64,000 bases of DNA from Staphylococcus xylosus (GCF_002732165.1 NZ_MRZO01000005.1:62001-126000), one strand, 5' to 3'; shown: positions 19,202 to 28,986, numbered from the stretch's first letter. The notes: generated from the letters alone by a model not told the origin. A program made the numbers and translations.

Positions 19202-20066
19202 AATTCCAATAGTTTATACATTGATCAATGAAAGAAAGCACGCGTTCAGAGTGCTTTCTTTTTTTTAGGTAATTGATGTAAATAGAACGACCTAACGTAG
19301 GTCGGATATCTATTGCATCTAAGTCTCGCGCGTTAAAAGATTGATAATAAACACGTGGAATAATTGCATACCCTAATCCTCTATGGACAAAGTTAGTTGC
19401 CGCTTCGAAGCGGTCAGCTTCGATAACAATATTTGGGTGCATATTCATTCTATTAAAATAGTCATCAAGATGCTTACGTACTTGGGAACCTTTCGTTGGT
19501 AAAATAAGTGGTAAAGACGCAATTGATGTTGTTCGTTTATATGGAAATGCTTTTTTAGGTGTAATTAAAACATAAGACTCTTCATATAATGGTATGGAAG
19601 TTATATCTTCATGAATAATTTGTTCGTTTGTGAAAGCGAGATGATTTTCAAAATTAATAAGTAATTCTATTATTTTAGTCTGATCATGAATTTCTGAAAT
19701 TAGATAAGTTTGGTCTGCGTTCTGCTTTTTATGTGTTGCCAACACTTGAGAAATCCATTGATTTGTAGATTCTAAAATAGAGATTTTGATTTTGGGCACA
19801 TGCCCCATATTGAGATCATACATTTTCTCGATTGTTTGATGATAATTCTGTATGAGTTGTAGAGCGTAGTTATAGAAATGGATACCTTTTTCGGTAATTT
19901 TAATATCTTTAGTAGTTCGCGTAAATAAATCATAACCTAAGTCTGATTCCATCTTTTTTATCGTAGTAGTCAGTGATGGTTGACTAATATGTAAAAAATT
20001 AGCTGCTTTCGTAAAGCTGTTGTATTTTACAACTGCCACAAAATATTCTAATTGAATAACCTTCAT
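19191..20066 (-). CDS. LysR-family transcriptional regulator, likely of hut genes
   Basis: A 291-residue LysR-type activator. The N-terminal winged helix-turn-helix reads FVAVVKYNSFTKAANFLHIS...SLTTTIKKME at about residues 9-45, followed by the linker helix and a substrate-binding domain. It is convergent with hutG and divergent from the YjiH-like gene that precedes hutUI. This is the position of the putative hut regulator in staphylococci. The inducer (histidine or urocanate) is inferred from context only. AGAGGTG precedes the ATG by 8 bases. Its 3' end holds the hutG terminator. Confidence 0.88.
   Translation of the reverse strand: MKVIQLEYFVAVVKYNSFTKAANFLHISQPSLTTTIKKMESDLGYDLFTRTTKDIKITEKGIHFYNYALQLIQNYHQTIEKMYDLNMGHVPKIKISILESTNQWISQVLATHKKQNADQTYLISEIHDQTKIIELLINFENHLAFTNEQIIHEDITSIPLYEESYVLITPKKAFPYKRTTSIASLPLILPTKGSQVRKHLDDYFNRMNMHPNIVIEADRFEAATNFVHRGLGYAIIPRVYYQSFNARDLDAIDIRPTLGRSIYINYLKKRKHSERVLSFIDQCINYWNFKE
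19232..19266 (+). terminator. hutG terminator lying inside the lysR coding region
   Basis: AAGAAAGCAC (19232-19241) pairs with GTGCTTTCTT (19251-19260), followed by six more T. On the other strand these bases encode LysR residues near its C-terminus (KKRKHSERVLSF). Confidence 0.85.
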
Positions 20067-20170
20067 ATCTCATACACCTCTTAAAATTTTATTTATAGTT
20101 TTAAGTTATCAATAATTAGTTTATTTATATTGGTAGTCTATATAATAACATACTATACTGTGAAATATAG

Positions 20171-20192
20171 AGGGAGGCGTACTTTCATGTAA
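20171..20192 (+). promoter_or_regulatory. Start-stop element (ribosome site, ATG, TAA) before the YjiH-like gene
   Basis: AGGGAGG at 20171-20177 is followed 9 bases later by ATG (20187) and directly by TAA (20190). The stop overlaps the AAGGGG used by the real start at 20207. It looks like a minimal one-codon leader frame that could couple or delay translation. Function is speculative. Confidence 0.3.
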
Positions 20193-20206
20193 GGGGCGTG
20201 AAGTAC

Positions 20207-21481
20207 ATGTGGAAATTTTTCATTTATAGTCTTATTGGTATTATATTCTTCTTTGTACCAATTACTATTAGCGGTCAATCGACGATTATGATTGATCATA
20301 TCGTACAGTGGATATCAAAATTGCTTAATCCGATATTACCGTACTATGTATTGATTTTAATATTGATTGGCGCAGCACATCCATTTATCAATAAGAAATG
20401 GAATAAGTCTAAAACAGATATAGTCTTTAGTTTATTTAAAGTCATAGGGGTATTTATTGCTTTTATGGTGGTATTTGATTTTGGACCTGGTTTTGTATTA
20501 ACCGAGAGTATTGGACCTTTTTTATATGAAAAATTGGCAATACCTTTAAGCGTATTAATTCCTATAGGTGCAATATTCTTATCCTTTTTAATAGGATTTG
20601 GATTACTGGAATTTATTGGTGTTATTTGTAGACCAATAATGAGACCTATTTTTAAAACGCCAGGAAAATCAGCTGTAGATGCTGTTGCTTCGTTTGTAGG
20701 TAGCTATTCAATAGGCTTATTAATTACAAATAAAGTATATAAAGATGGAGGATATACGCACAAAGAGGCAGTAGTAGTTGCAACTGGGTTTTCAACGGTA
20801 TCTGCTACTTTTATGATTATCGTAGCAAATACATTAGGTATTATAGAATATTGGAATCTTTATTTTTGGTTTACTTTAGTAGTGACATTTATCGTGACTG
20901 CAATAACGGTACAAATCCCACCTATAAGAACAGAGAAAACAAGCACATATCAAGACCAACCGTATAAAGAAGAAATTCGTAGAGATATGCCATTATTAAA
21001 AGAATCATGGCTTGAAGCTAAGATAGCCGTCAAAAATTCGAAAACTTTGATAGAAAATATAACAGAGAATTTGCGTGACGGTGTAGTAATGACGATTGCT
21101 ATTTTACCATCTATCATGTCGATAGGATTTTTAGGATTAATCATTGCGGAATATACACCAATTATTGAATATATTTCTTATATTTTTTATCCGATTATAA
21201 GTATTTTTCCTGTAAGTGACGTAGCAGTCTTAGCACAAGCTTCAACAATCTCTATAGTAGAGATGTTGTTGCCAGCAGCGATAGCTCAAAGTGCAGATTT
21301 AGCGACAAGATTTATAGTAGCAGTTATGAGTGTTTCAGCCATTATTTTCTTTTCGAGTGTAGTGCCAGTGATTTTATCGACGGAAGTTAAAATATCAGTC
21401 GGTAAACTAGTCATAATATGGTTTGAAAGAGTGGTATTCACTTTACTTATTACTATTCCATTTGCATTATGGATATTTTAA
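20207..21481 (+). CDS. YjiH family membrane protein (nucleoside-recognition/Gate type), possible hut transporter
   Basis: A 424-residue membrane protein with about ten helices and two Gate/nucleoside-recognition-like repeats: FVGSYSIGLLITNKVYKDGGYT...VATGFSTVSATFM near residues 161-205 and a second copy near 285-375. YjiH proteins have no proven role. The gene is divergent from lysR and followed after 39 bases by hutU and hutI, so import of histidine or urocanate is a reasonable guess. I chose ATG 20207, 10 bases after AAGGGG, over the GTG at 20198. Confidence 0.8.
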   Translation: MWKFFIYSLIGIIFFFVPITISGQSTIMIDHIVQWISKLLNPILPYYVLILILIGAAHPFINKKWNKSKTDIVFSLFKVIGVFIAFMVVFDFGPGFVLTESIGPFLYEKLAIPLSVLIPIGAIFLSFLIGFGLLEFIGVICRPIMRPIFKTPGKSAVDAVASFVGSYSIGLLITNKVYKDGGYTHKEAVVVATGFSTVSATFMIIVANTLGIIEYWNLYFWFTLVVTFIVTAITVQIPPIRTEKTSTYQDQPYKEEIRRDMPLLKESWLEAKIAVKNSKTLIENITENLRDGVVMTIAILPSIMSIGFLGLIIAEYTPIIEYISYIFYPIISIFPVSDVAVLAQASTISIVEMLLPAAIAQSADLATRFIVAVMSVSAIIFFSSVVPVILSTEVKISVGKLVIIWFERVVFTLLITIPFALWIF

Positions 21482-21519
21482 ATAAAGGAAAATTTTATTA
21501 AATTAAGGAGTGATTTTTC

Positions 21520-23184
21520 ATGAGAAAAATAGTAGCGAAAAAAGGTTTAGATATTGAATGTAAAGGTTGGGAACAAGAAGCGGTTTTAAGAATGTTATAT
21601 AACAACCTAGATCCTGAAGTAGCAGAACGTCCAGAAGACTTGGTAGTTTATGGAGGTATTGGAAAAGCAGCTAGAAATTGGGAAGCATTTGAAGCGATTG
21701 AAGACACATTACGTTCGTTAGAAGCAGATGAAACAATGCTAGTACAATCAGGTAAACCAGTTGCTGTATTTAAAACACATGAAGAAGCTCCACGTGTATT
21801 AATTTCTAACTCAGTATTAGTTCCGGAATGGGCAAACTGGGATCATTTTAATGAATTAGATAAAAAAGGATTAATGATGTATGGACAAATGACCGCAGGT
21901 AGTTGGATTTACATCGGTTCTCAAGGTATTGTTCAAGGTACTTATGAAACATTTGGTGAACTTGCCAATCAACATTTTGATGGTAAATTGAACGGTACAG
22001 TAACATTAACTGCTGGACTAGGTGGTATGGGTGGTGCGCAACCACTTGCCGTTACTATGAACGGCGGTGTTGTAATTGGTGTGGATGTGGATGAAACACG
22101 GATTGATAAACGTATAGAAACACGCTATTGTGACGTCAAAACACATGATTTAGATGAAGCATTACGTTTAGCTAAGGAAGCACGAGATAAAGGTGAACCG
22201 CTTTCTATTGGTTTAGTAGGTAATGCTGTCGATACACATAAAGCCATTTTAGATAAAGGTTTTAAAATTGATATCGTAACTGACCAAACCAGTGCCCATG
22301 ATCCATTAAATGGTTATGTACCAGAAGGATATTCATTGGAAGAGGCGAAAGCAGTTCGTGATAAAGACCCAAAACAATATGTTAAAGAATCACAAGCTTC
22401 TATGAGAAAACATGTTGAATATATGCTTGAATTTCAAAAAAATGGTGCTGTCGCATTTGACTACGGTAATAATATTAGACAAGTTGCATTTAATGACGGT
22501 TTAGAAAATGCATTTGATTTCCCTGGATTTGTACCTGCATATATTCGACCATTATTCTGCGAAGGGAAAGGTCCTTTCCGTTTTGCAGCTTTAAGTGGAG
22601 ATCCAAAGGATATTGAGCGCGCTGATGAAGAAATGAGAAAAATCTTCCCAGACAATGAAAAATTAATTCGTTGGTTAGACTTAGCGCAAGAAAAAATTGC
22701 GTTTCAAGGTTTACCATCTCGTATTGCTTGGTTAGGGTATGAAGAGCGCGCCAAAATGGGCTTAGCATTGAATAAATTAGTACGTGACGGTGAAATTTCT
22801 GCACCAATTGTTATTGGACGTGACCATTTAGATTCTGGATCTGTAGCAAGCCCAAATAGAGAAACTGAAGGAATGAAAGACGGTTCTGATGCTGTTGGTG
22901 ATTGGGCTATCTTAAATGCCTTAATCAATACTGCAGCAGGTGGTTCGTGGATTTCATTCCATCACGGTGGTGGCGTTGGTATGGGTTATTCGTTACATGC
23001 TGGTATGGTTGTTGTTGCAGATGGTTCAGAACGTGCAGACAAACGTTTAGGACGTGTACTTACTACGGATCCGGGTATGGGTGTAGTGAGACATGCTGAT
23101 GCTGGATATGAGTCTGCAATTGAAGTAGCAAAAGAAAAAGGCATAAAAATCCCAATGATTACAGGTAAAGGAGACAAAAAATGA
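21520..23184 (+). CDS. hutU: Urocanate hydratase
   Basis: A 554-residue urocanase, which hydrates urocanate to imidazolone propionate using tightly bound NAD+. Family landmarks are [13 protein letters not shown] near residues 44-56, [23 protein letters not shown] near 121-143, the NAD region [16 protein letters not shown] near 162-177, GNNIRQVA, and the catalytic-loop SGDPKDI with the conserved Cys of [16 protein letters not shown] near 346-361. Length is typical. AAGGAGTG precedes the ATG. The end overlaps hutI by four bases (ATGA). Confidence 0.96.
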   Translation: MRKIVAKKGLDIECKGWEQEAVLRMLYNNLDPEVAERPEDLVVYGGIGKAARNWEAFEAIEDTLRSLEADETMLVQSGKPVAVFKTHEEAPRVLISNSVLVPEWANWDHFNELDKKGLMMYGQMTAGSWIYIGSQGIVQGTYETFGELANQHFDGKLNGTVTLTAGLGGMGGAQPLAVTMNGGVVIGVDVDETRIDKRIETRYCDVKTHDLDEALRLAKEARDKGEPLSIGLVGNAVDTHKAILDKGFKIDIVTDQTSAHDPLNGYVPEGYSLEEAKAVRDKDPKQYVKESQASMRKHVEYMLEFQKNGAVAFDYGNNIRQVAFNDGLENAFDFPGFVPAYIRPLFCEGKGPFRFAALSGDPKDIERADEEMRKIFPDNEKLIRWLDLAQEKIAFQGLPSRIAWLGYEERAKMGLALNKLVRDGEISAPIVIGRDHLDSGSVASPNRETEGMKDGSDAVGDWAILNALINTAAGGSWISFHHGGGVGMGYSLHAGMVVVADGSERADKRLGRVLTTDPGMGVVRHADAGYESAIEVAKEKGIKIPMITGKGDKK

Positions 23185-24419
23185 ACGATTTAATTATTCA
23201 AAACATAAAAGAACTTATTTTACCAAAATCAACTGAACGTCCATTAAAAGGAAAAGAATTAGATGAGCTAAATATCATTGAGAATGGAACTGTCGTTGTA
23301 AAAGATGGCAAAATAGTTTATGCAGGTAATCATTCTAATGATTATGAAGCTAATGAAGTTATTGATGCAACAGGCAAAGTAGTTTCACCCGCACTTGTTG
23401 AAGCACATACACATCTTGTACATGGCGGGTCTCGCGAACATGAAATGTCACTCAAAAGACAAGGTGTTTCATATTTAGAAATTCTGGAACAAGGTGGAGG
23501 TATTTTATCTACTGTCGAAGCGACTCGTAAAGCGACTGAAGATGAATTGTTTGAAAAAGCAGAAAAGAATCTCTTAACTATGATTGAACATGGTGTGTTA
23601 GCTGTAGAAAGTAAGAGTGGCTATGGTTTAGATAAAGAAAACGAACTGAAACAGTTACGTGTATCTAATCGTTTAGCAGACAAATACAATTTAGATATGA
23701 AGCATACTTTTCTAGGACCTCACGCAGTTCCTAAAGATGCACAATCAAATCAAGCATTCTTGCAAGAAATGATTGACCTATTACCTGAAGTTAAACCATA
23801 TGCAGATTTTGCAGATATATTTTGTGAGACAGGTGTATTTACCATTGAGGAATCACGAAAATATATGCAAGCTGCTAAAGCGTTAGGGTTTGATGTGAAA
23901 ATTCATGCTGACGAAATCGATCCATTAGGTGGACTTGAATTAGCCATTGATGAAGGTGCGATTTCTGCAGACCACCTTGTTGCTTCTAGTACAGAAGGTA
24001 AAGCAAAACTAAAACAAAGTGACACTGTAGCTGTATTACTTCCAGGCACAACATTTTATTTAGGCAAAGAAACATATGCAGATGCGAGAGGCATGCTAGA
24101 TAATGATGGTGCGATTGCAATTGCAACAGATTTTAACCCTGGTAGTTGCGTTACCAATAATTTACAACTTGTAATGTCTATTGCTGCGCTAAAATTAAAA
24201 TTATCCCCAAATGAAATTTGGAATGCGGTAACGGTAAATGCTGCAAAAGCAATAGACGTAGCTGCTGGAACAATTAATGAAGGAGATAAAGCAAATATTG
24301 TAATTTGGGATGCACCTAACCATGAATATATTCCATATCATTACGGTATTAACCATGCAGAGACAGTGATTAAAGATGGCAAAGTATTGGTAGATAATAA
24401 AATTCAATTAAAAGGTTAA
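23181..24419 (+). CDS. hutI: Imidazolonepropionase
   Basis: A 412-residue amidohydrolase-superfamily enzyme that opens 4-imidazolone-5-propionate to N-formimidoyl-glutamate. Metal ligands appear as [15 protein letters not shown] near residues 75-89, [11 protein letters not shown] near 175-185, [12 protein letters not shown] near 238-249 and [13 protein letters not shown] near 316-328. The start is coupled to hutU by an ATGA overlap, with GGAG upstream inside hutU. The next gene on the strand is separated by a repeat array, so hutI probably ends the operon. Confidence 0.95.
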   Translation: MNDLIIQNIKELILPKSTERPLKGKELDELNIIENGTVVVKDGKIVYAGNHSNDYEANEVIDATGKVVSPALVEAHTHLVHGGSREHEMSLKRQGVSYLEILEQGGGILSTVEATRKATEDELFEKAEKNLLTMIEHGVLAVESKSGYGLDKENELKQLRVSNRLADKYNLDMKHTFLGPHAVPKDAQSNQAFLQEMIDLLPEVKPYADFADIFCETGVFTIEESRKYMQAAKALGFDVKIHADEIDPLGGLELAIDEGAISADHLVASSTEGKAKLKQSDTVAVLLPGTTFYLGKETYADARGMLDNDGAIAIATDFNPGSCVTNNLQLVMSIAALKLKLSPNEIWNAVTVNAAKAIDVAAGTINEGDKANIVIWDAPNHEYIPYHYGINHAETVIKDGKVLVDNKIQLKG

Positions 24420-24468
24420 TATAATTATACTGTCAGTCTGGGGCATCAAGTGATGCCCAAGATTATTT

Positions 24469-24738
24469 AGAGCCACTTCTCAATTTATTGAGTTAGTGGC
24501 TCTTACACATGAGCAAGGTCTCAGGTGGCCCAAGTCCACTTCTCTAAAGAACCACTTCTTAATTTTGTTAAGATAGTGGCTCTTACACATGAGCAAGGTC
24601 TCAGGTGGCCCAAGTCCACTTCTCTAGAGAACCACTTCTTAATTTTGTTAAGATAGTGGTTCTTACACATGAGTTTTACTCAGGTGCTTCGCTTTTGAAA
24701 TTGAAGTGTTTCTTACACATGAGCAAGGGCTGTGGTGC
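24469..24738 (+). repeat. Tandem array of a double-hairpin repeat (80-base period)
   Basis: Three units with an exact 80-base period (the phrase TCTTACACATGAG starts at 24501, 24581 and 24661) are followed by a truncated fourth at 24711, 50 bases on. Each full unit has a hairpin of type AGAGCCACT/AGTGGCTCT with an inner CTCAAT/ATTGAG stem. A second hairpin, CACATGAG/CTCAGGTG, follows. Single or partial relatives occur near 40534 and, reversed, near 58781. The array fills most of the 395-base gap between hutI and the permease gene. No protein is encoded. Confidence 0.85.
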
Positions 24739-24814
24739 TAAGCTTTTTATATTTTGATAAACAGAATTGATAAAATATTTTGACAATTATGATACCATAT
24801 GACATGAGGAAGAT

Positions 24815-26005
24815 ATGGGGGTGACATTCGGCGTGACAAGCAACGGATATATAAAACAATGGCAAGGTAATATCATTCCGAATGTACTATCCGGTGTATT
24901 AATAGCATTCGCACTTTTGCCAGGTGCTATTGCATTTTCTTTTATCGCAGGCGTTAGCCCAACAATAGGTATGTTGAGTACTGGGTTAATGATGATTGTC
25001 ATTAGTTTTACAGGCAATAGGAATTTAATGGTCTCAGCGCCAAGTAGTGGTGTCTCTTTAGTTGTAGCACCACTTATGGCTAGTCAAGGGATGCAAGCAG
25101 TGATTCTAGCTACAATTATTATGGGATTAATACAAATTATATTTGGTTATTGTCATACAAATAAACTATTAGATTATATTCCTACAGGCGTTGTCATAGG
25201 ATTTATGAATGCGCTTGGAGTACTACTATTCTCATCCCAACTTGATAATATATTTCAAATTTCTAATGCTACTTATGTTCTTGTATTAATTTCATTTTTA
25301 ATTATTTGGTTGTCACAAAGGTATATAAAATTCATACCAGCACCTTTGGTTTCTATTATTGTATTAACCTTTGCCACTTGGTTAATTAAGCCAGATATAC
25401 TATATGTTCATAATTTAGCTTCCATACATGTACGTTTTCCCAATATTACTTTACCTAAAATGATGTATGATTTAGAAAATATATTTATTATCTTTATGTA
25501 TGGATTAACAATGGCAATTGTAGCTGTAGTACAAACAACTTTAACCGCTCGAATGATTGATGTTGTTACGGATACGACTAGTAATAAAAATAAAGAGTCA
25601 ATTGGTCAAGGTATTGCAAACTTTATTGTAGGATTGTTTGGTGGATATGGTGGTAGTGCATTAGTGGGACAATCAAAATTCAATTTGAGTATGGGAGCAA
25701 CATCAAGAGTTTCAACTTTGATCACAGGAAGTTTTTTAATTTTTAGTTTGTTTGTATTTGCTAGTTTTATTGGTCAGATACCTATGGCGGTATTAGCGAC
25801 CGTACTAATTACGATATCATTAAATACATTTGATAGAAGAACTGTTTCGTTTGTTAAAAAAGCACCTATTTTTAATGGGGTTATAGTAATACTAACGATG
25901 GCGATTATATTAATAACGAATAATTTAGCTGCAGGTGTAGTGATTGTAACAATTGGTTACTACCTCATTTTGCGCTTGAAAAATAAGAAAGGGCGTGACA
26001 TATAA
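24815..26005 (+). CDS. SulP-like anion permease without a STAS domain
   Basis: A 396-residue protein with about twelve membrane segments and the SulP/SLC26 N-terminal pattern: NVLSGVLIAFALLPGAIAFSFIAGVSP near residues 22-48 and GNRNLMVSAPSSGVSLVVAP near 67-86. It stops after the last helix and a short basic tail, so the usual C-terminal STAS domain is missing. The stop shares one base with the start of the M20 hydrolase gene (TAATG), implying that permease and hydrolase work together. The transported anion is unknown. GAGGAAG precedes the ATG. Confidence 0.82.
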   Translation: MGVTFGVTSNGYIKQWQGNIIPNVLSGVLIAFALLPGAIAFSFIAGVSPTIGMLSTGLMMIVISFTGNRNLMVSAPSSGVSLVVAPLMASQGMQAVILATIIMGLIQIIFGYCHTNKLLDYIPTGVVIGFMNALGVLLFSSQLDNIFQISNATYVLVLISFLIIWLSQRYIKFIPAPLVSIIVLTFATWLIKPDILYVHNLASIHVRFPNITLPKMMYDLENIFIIFMYGLTMAIVAVVQTTLTARMIDVVTDTTSNKNKESIGQGIANFIVGLFGGYGGSALVGQSKFNLSMGATSRVSTLITGSFLIFSLFVFASFIGQIPMAVLATVLITISLNTFDRRTVSFVKKAPIFNGVIVILTMAIILITNNLAAGVVIVTIGYYLILRLKNKKGRDI

Positions 26006-27135
26006 TGCCACAATATGAAGATTACATAAATTGGAGAAGAACTTTTCATCAATATCCAGAATTATCAGATGCAGAATATGAAACAACAAAAAGATTAAGA
26101 AGAATTTTAGAATCGTATGATATTACAATTCTAGATTTACCTTTAGAAACTGGCTTAGTAGCAGAGGTTGGTCAAGGTGAGCAATTTGTTGCAGTGCGAA
26201 CAGATATAGATGCTTTGCCTATCAAAGAACAAGTTGTACATGAATTTACATCTACGAATGAAGGTATGATGCATGCTTGTGGACATGATATTCATATGGC
26301 AAGCATACTTGCAGTAGCAACAAAATTAAAAGAAATAGAAGCGCAATTAACTGGACGCGTACGTATTATCTTCCAACCTGCAGAAGAACTAGGTTATGGA
26401 GCGTATCATATTACTGATACAGGCGCGATAGAAGGTGCTAAAGCGGTGTTAGGTTATCATAATTATCCTACATTAGACATTGGTGAATTTGCAGTGAAAC
26501 CAGGAGTGATTACATCTTCTGTAGATCGATTTGAATTTAAAATTAAAGGTGTAGGCGCTCATGCTGCGAAACCTGAACAAGGTAATGATCCAGTTATTGT
26601 GTTAGGACAATTAATTAATAGCGTGCAGTCTATTGTTAGTAGGAATTTATCAGCATTTGATAATGGTGTTGTTACTATTGGTGAAGTATCTAGTGGTAAT
26701 ACATGGAACGTTATTGCAGATGAGGCTTATGTTCAAGGTACAGTGAGAAGTTTTGATGAAGAGAAACGTAATTACATCGAAAAACGCTTGCGTGCAATCG
26801 GAAGCGGTCTTGCAGAGGCATTTGATGTTGAAATTGAAACGTTATATCACCGTTTACCAGGTGCGGTTGTTAACGACGAAAAATTAACAGAAGACGCTAA
26901 AGAGGTTGCTAAATCAGTAGGTTATAATGTGAGTGTTATGGACCAACCATTAACTATTGGAGAAGATTTTTCTGGTTTCTCAAATAAATATCCAAGTGTA
27001 TTTGTATTTATTGGTTCTAATAGTGAATATGACCTGCATCATCCTAAATATGATCCAGACGAACGTATATTAGAAAAAGTACCAGAGTATTTCGTAAGTT
27101 TTGTACAAAAACTTTTAAATGAGCAATATCAATAG
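26005..27135 (+). CDS. M20-family metallo-amidohydrolase (hippurate/N-acyl-amino-acid hydrolase type)
   Basis: A 376-residue M20D-type amidohydrolase, related to enzymes that release amino acids from N-acyl or indole-acetyl conjugates. Metal-binding residues are visible in HACGHDIH at residues 90-97 and PAEELGYGA near 128-136. YHNYP lies near 152-156, and a late DLHHPKYDPDE carries the last His. The dimerisation domain spans about 175-290. It is translationally coupled to the permease upstream. Substrate is unknown; uptake and cleavage of one conjugated acid is my inference. Confidence 0.88.
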   Translation: MPQYEDYINWRRTFHQYPELSDAEYETTKRLRRILESYDITILDLPLETGLVAEVGQGEQFVAVRTDIDALPIKEQVVHEFTSTNEGMMHACGHDIHMASILAVATKLKEIEAQLTGRVRIIFQPAEELGYGAYHITDTGAIEGAKAVLGYHNYPTLDIGEFAVKPGVITSSVDRFEFKIKGVGAHAAKPEQGNDPVIVLGQLINSVQSIVSRNLSAFDNGVVTIGEVSSGNTWNVIADEAYVQGTVRSFDEEKRNYIEKRLRAIGSGLAEAFDVEIETLYHRLPGAVVNDEKLTEDAKEVAKSVGYNVSVMDQPLTIGEDFSGFSNKYPSVFVFIGSNSEYDLHHPKYDPDERILEKVPEYFVSFVQKLLNEQYQ

Positions 27136-27213
27136 AATCTTCGAATGATGTATTAAACATTGAAAAATCAGGGTAATGCATAAACATATTGATTAAATAA
27201 GGAGTGTTTGCAT

Positions 27214-28095
27214 ATGCCAGGTCAAGATCCTAGAACAAAATTTTCAAGTGAAGATTTCCCAAAACAAGAGCAAGACGTTCCAGGTTTACAAAATAAATTA
27301 GACCCTAAGTCTGATTGTGGTGAAACAACTTATATCGGTTACGGACGTTTGAAAGATTACAAAATGTTAGTGACTGGTGGAGATTCTGCTATCGGTAGAG
27401 CCGCTGCAATTGCGTATGCTAAGGAAGGTGCAGATGTGGCGATTAATTACTTACCAGCTGAGCAAGCGGACGCTGAAGAAGTACAACAAGTGATTGAATC
27501 AGCAGGACGTAAAGCTGTATTAATCCCAGGTGATATACGTGATGAGCAATTTAACTACGATTTAGTTGAAACAGCTTATAACAAACTTGGTGGTTTAGAT
27601 AATGTAACGATTGTAGCAGGACATCAGCAATATAGAAATAATATTAAAGGCTTTGATACGGAATCATTTACTGAGACATTCGAAACAAATGTTTATCCTA
27701 TTTTCTGGTCAGTTCAAAAAGCAATTGATTATTTAAAACCAGGTGCAACGATTACACTGACTTCATCCGTGCAAGGTTATAACCCAAGCCCAATCTTGCA
27801 TGATTATGCTGCTTCCAAAGCGGCTATTATTTCACTTACCAAGAGCTTATCTGAAGAATTAGGTAGTAAAGGAATCCGAGTGAACTGTGTAGCACCAGGA
27901 CCATTCTGGTCACCACTCCAAATTTCTGGTGGACAGCCTCAATCTAAGATTCCAACTTTTGGCCAAAAAGAAGTGTTAGGTAGAGCAGGTCAACCGGTTG
28001 AACTTTCAGGTGTGTATGTACATTTAGCAGCTGAGGAATCAAGTTATACTACAGGACAAGTTTATGGCGTGACAGGTGGTACTCAATTAGATTAG
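27214..28095 (+). CDS. Short-chain dehydrogenase/reductase (YdaD/YhdF type)
   Basis: A 293-residue SDR with the N-terminal extension (MPGQDPRTKF) seen in the general-stress SDR group of Firmicutes. The cofactor motif reads TGGDSAIGRA near residues 52-61, with Ala where Gly is usual. The active site is TLTSSVQGY...YAASK near 187-209, with Ser, Tyr and Lys in place. The C-terminus has TGQVYGVTGG. Substrate is unknown; relatives act on sugars or polyols. AAGGAGTG lies 7 bases before ATG 27214; a TTG two codons earlier is less likely. Confidence 0.88.
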   Translation: MPGQDPRTKFSSEDFPKQEQDVPGLQNKLDPKSDCGETTYIGYGRLKDYKMLVTGGDSAIGRAAAIAYAKEGADVAINYLPAEQADAEEVQQVIESAGRKAVLIPGDIRDEQFNYDLVETAYNKLGGLDNVTIVAGHQQYRNNIKGFDTESFTETFETNVYPIFWSVQKAIDYLKPGATITLTSSVQGYNPSPILHDYAASKAAIISLTKSLSEELGSKGIRVNCVAPGPFWSPLQISGGQPQSKIPTFGQKEVLGRAGQPVELSGVYVHLAAEESSYTTGQVYGVTGGTQLD

Positions 28096-28160
28096 AATTG
28101 ATGAAGTAACGATACAGTAATTTGAAAATTAGTGTTATAATGTTTCGGCGATACTAAGTA

Positions 28161-28203
28161 TAAGGAGGAAAGGATAGTTTAATATCCTACCTCCTTATTT
28201 TTG
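28161..28203 (+). terminator. Terminator after the SDR gene
   Basis: TAAGGAGG plus AGGATA (28161-28176) pairs with TATCCT plus CTCCTTA (28183-28197), with a small internal mismatch and a T run to 28202. Confidence 0.8.
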
Positions 28204-28222
28204 AAAGGAAAGGTAATCATTT

Positions 28223-28834
28223 ATGAAAAAATTTAAAGCAGACGCTTTAACAAAAAAACAAAATTATAAATTATTAAGTGGAAGTGTGATACCTAGACCC
28301 ATCGCATTTGTTACTTCTCAAGATAAAGATGGGCATTTAAATGCAGCGCCGTTTAGCTTTTTTAATGTTGTTAATAGTGCACCTCCAATGATTATGATTT
28401 CTACAGGGCGTTCTGAAGGAAAGCGAAAAGACACTTCTTTAAATATTGAGGAAACGGAAGCGTTTGTAGTACATATTACAGATGAAGCTACAGTCGAACA
28501 AATCAACAATACTGCAGCACCGTTGTCCCGTAACCAAAATGAATTAGAAAGAACAAGTTTGAAATGTGTTGACTCTGAATTAATTTCAGTACCTGGTATC
28601 GAACAAGCTAAAATTCGAATGGAATGTAAGTTAGATAGAATTATTCCACTAGGTGATCCACAAGAAGGGTCCGATTTAATTATAGGCGAAGTAGTCATGT
28701 TTCATATTGATGAATCAGTTTATTTTGAAGATAGTAAAATAGATGCTGATGCGCTTAGTGCGGTAGCTCGTTTAGCTGGTAATGATTACGCTTCTTTAGG
28801 TAATAAGTTCACTATCGAACGTCCGATGAAGTAA
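28223..28834 (+). CDS. Flavin reductase-like FMN-binding protein
   Basis: A 203-residue split-barrel flavoprotein of the flavin-reductase-like group. Residues 14-60 carry the family start YKLLSGSVIPRPIAFVTS followed by NAAPFSFFNVVNSAPPMIMIST, which form the FMN-binding strands. KDTSLNIEETEAFVVH follows near 75-90. Such proteins reduce or bind FMN, or act on small aromatic acids; the partner is unknown. A good GAAAGG ribosome site precedes the ATG, directly behind the SDR terminator, so it has its own promoter or read-through. Confidence 0.85.
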   Translation: MKKFKADALTKKQNYKLLSGSVIPRPIAFVTSQDKDGHLNAAPFSFFNVVNSAPPMIMISTGRSEGKRKDTSLNIEETEAFVVHITDEATVEQINNTAAPLSRNQNELERTSLKCVDSELISVPGIEQAKIRMECKLDRIIPLGDPQEGSDLIIGEVVMFHIDESVYFEDSKIDADALSAVARLAGNDYASLGNKFTIERPMK

Positions 28835-28885
28835 ATATAAAGCAATTAAATGAATTGTATAAGCTATATAAAAATAGTAGATGTT

Positions 28886-28935
28886 GAAGGGATTAGACAA
28901 TGAAAGCATTAATAAAAATTGTTTTCTGTTTAATC
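28886..28935 (+). terminator. Probable terminator after the flavin reductase gene
   Basis: AGGGATTA near 28890 pairs with TTAATCCCT near 28931, with ACAAT/ATTGT inside. The T run is short. Confidence 0.5.
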
Positions 28936-28986
28936 CCTATTTGACGAATTACAATTAATACTGTACTGTAATAAAATAAAATAATA

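Noticed and set aside
22490..22807. Antisense reading frames inside hutU
   Set aside because: hutU is full length and well conserved; frames on the other strand and the cysteine-rich frame at 22902 are shadows of its codon use, without ribosome sites.
24469..24738. CRISPR array
   Set aside because: The 80-base units are nearly identical throughout; there are no unique spacers of constant length and no cas genes.
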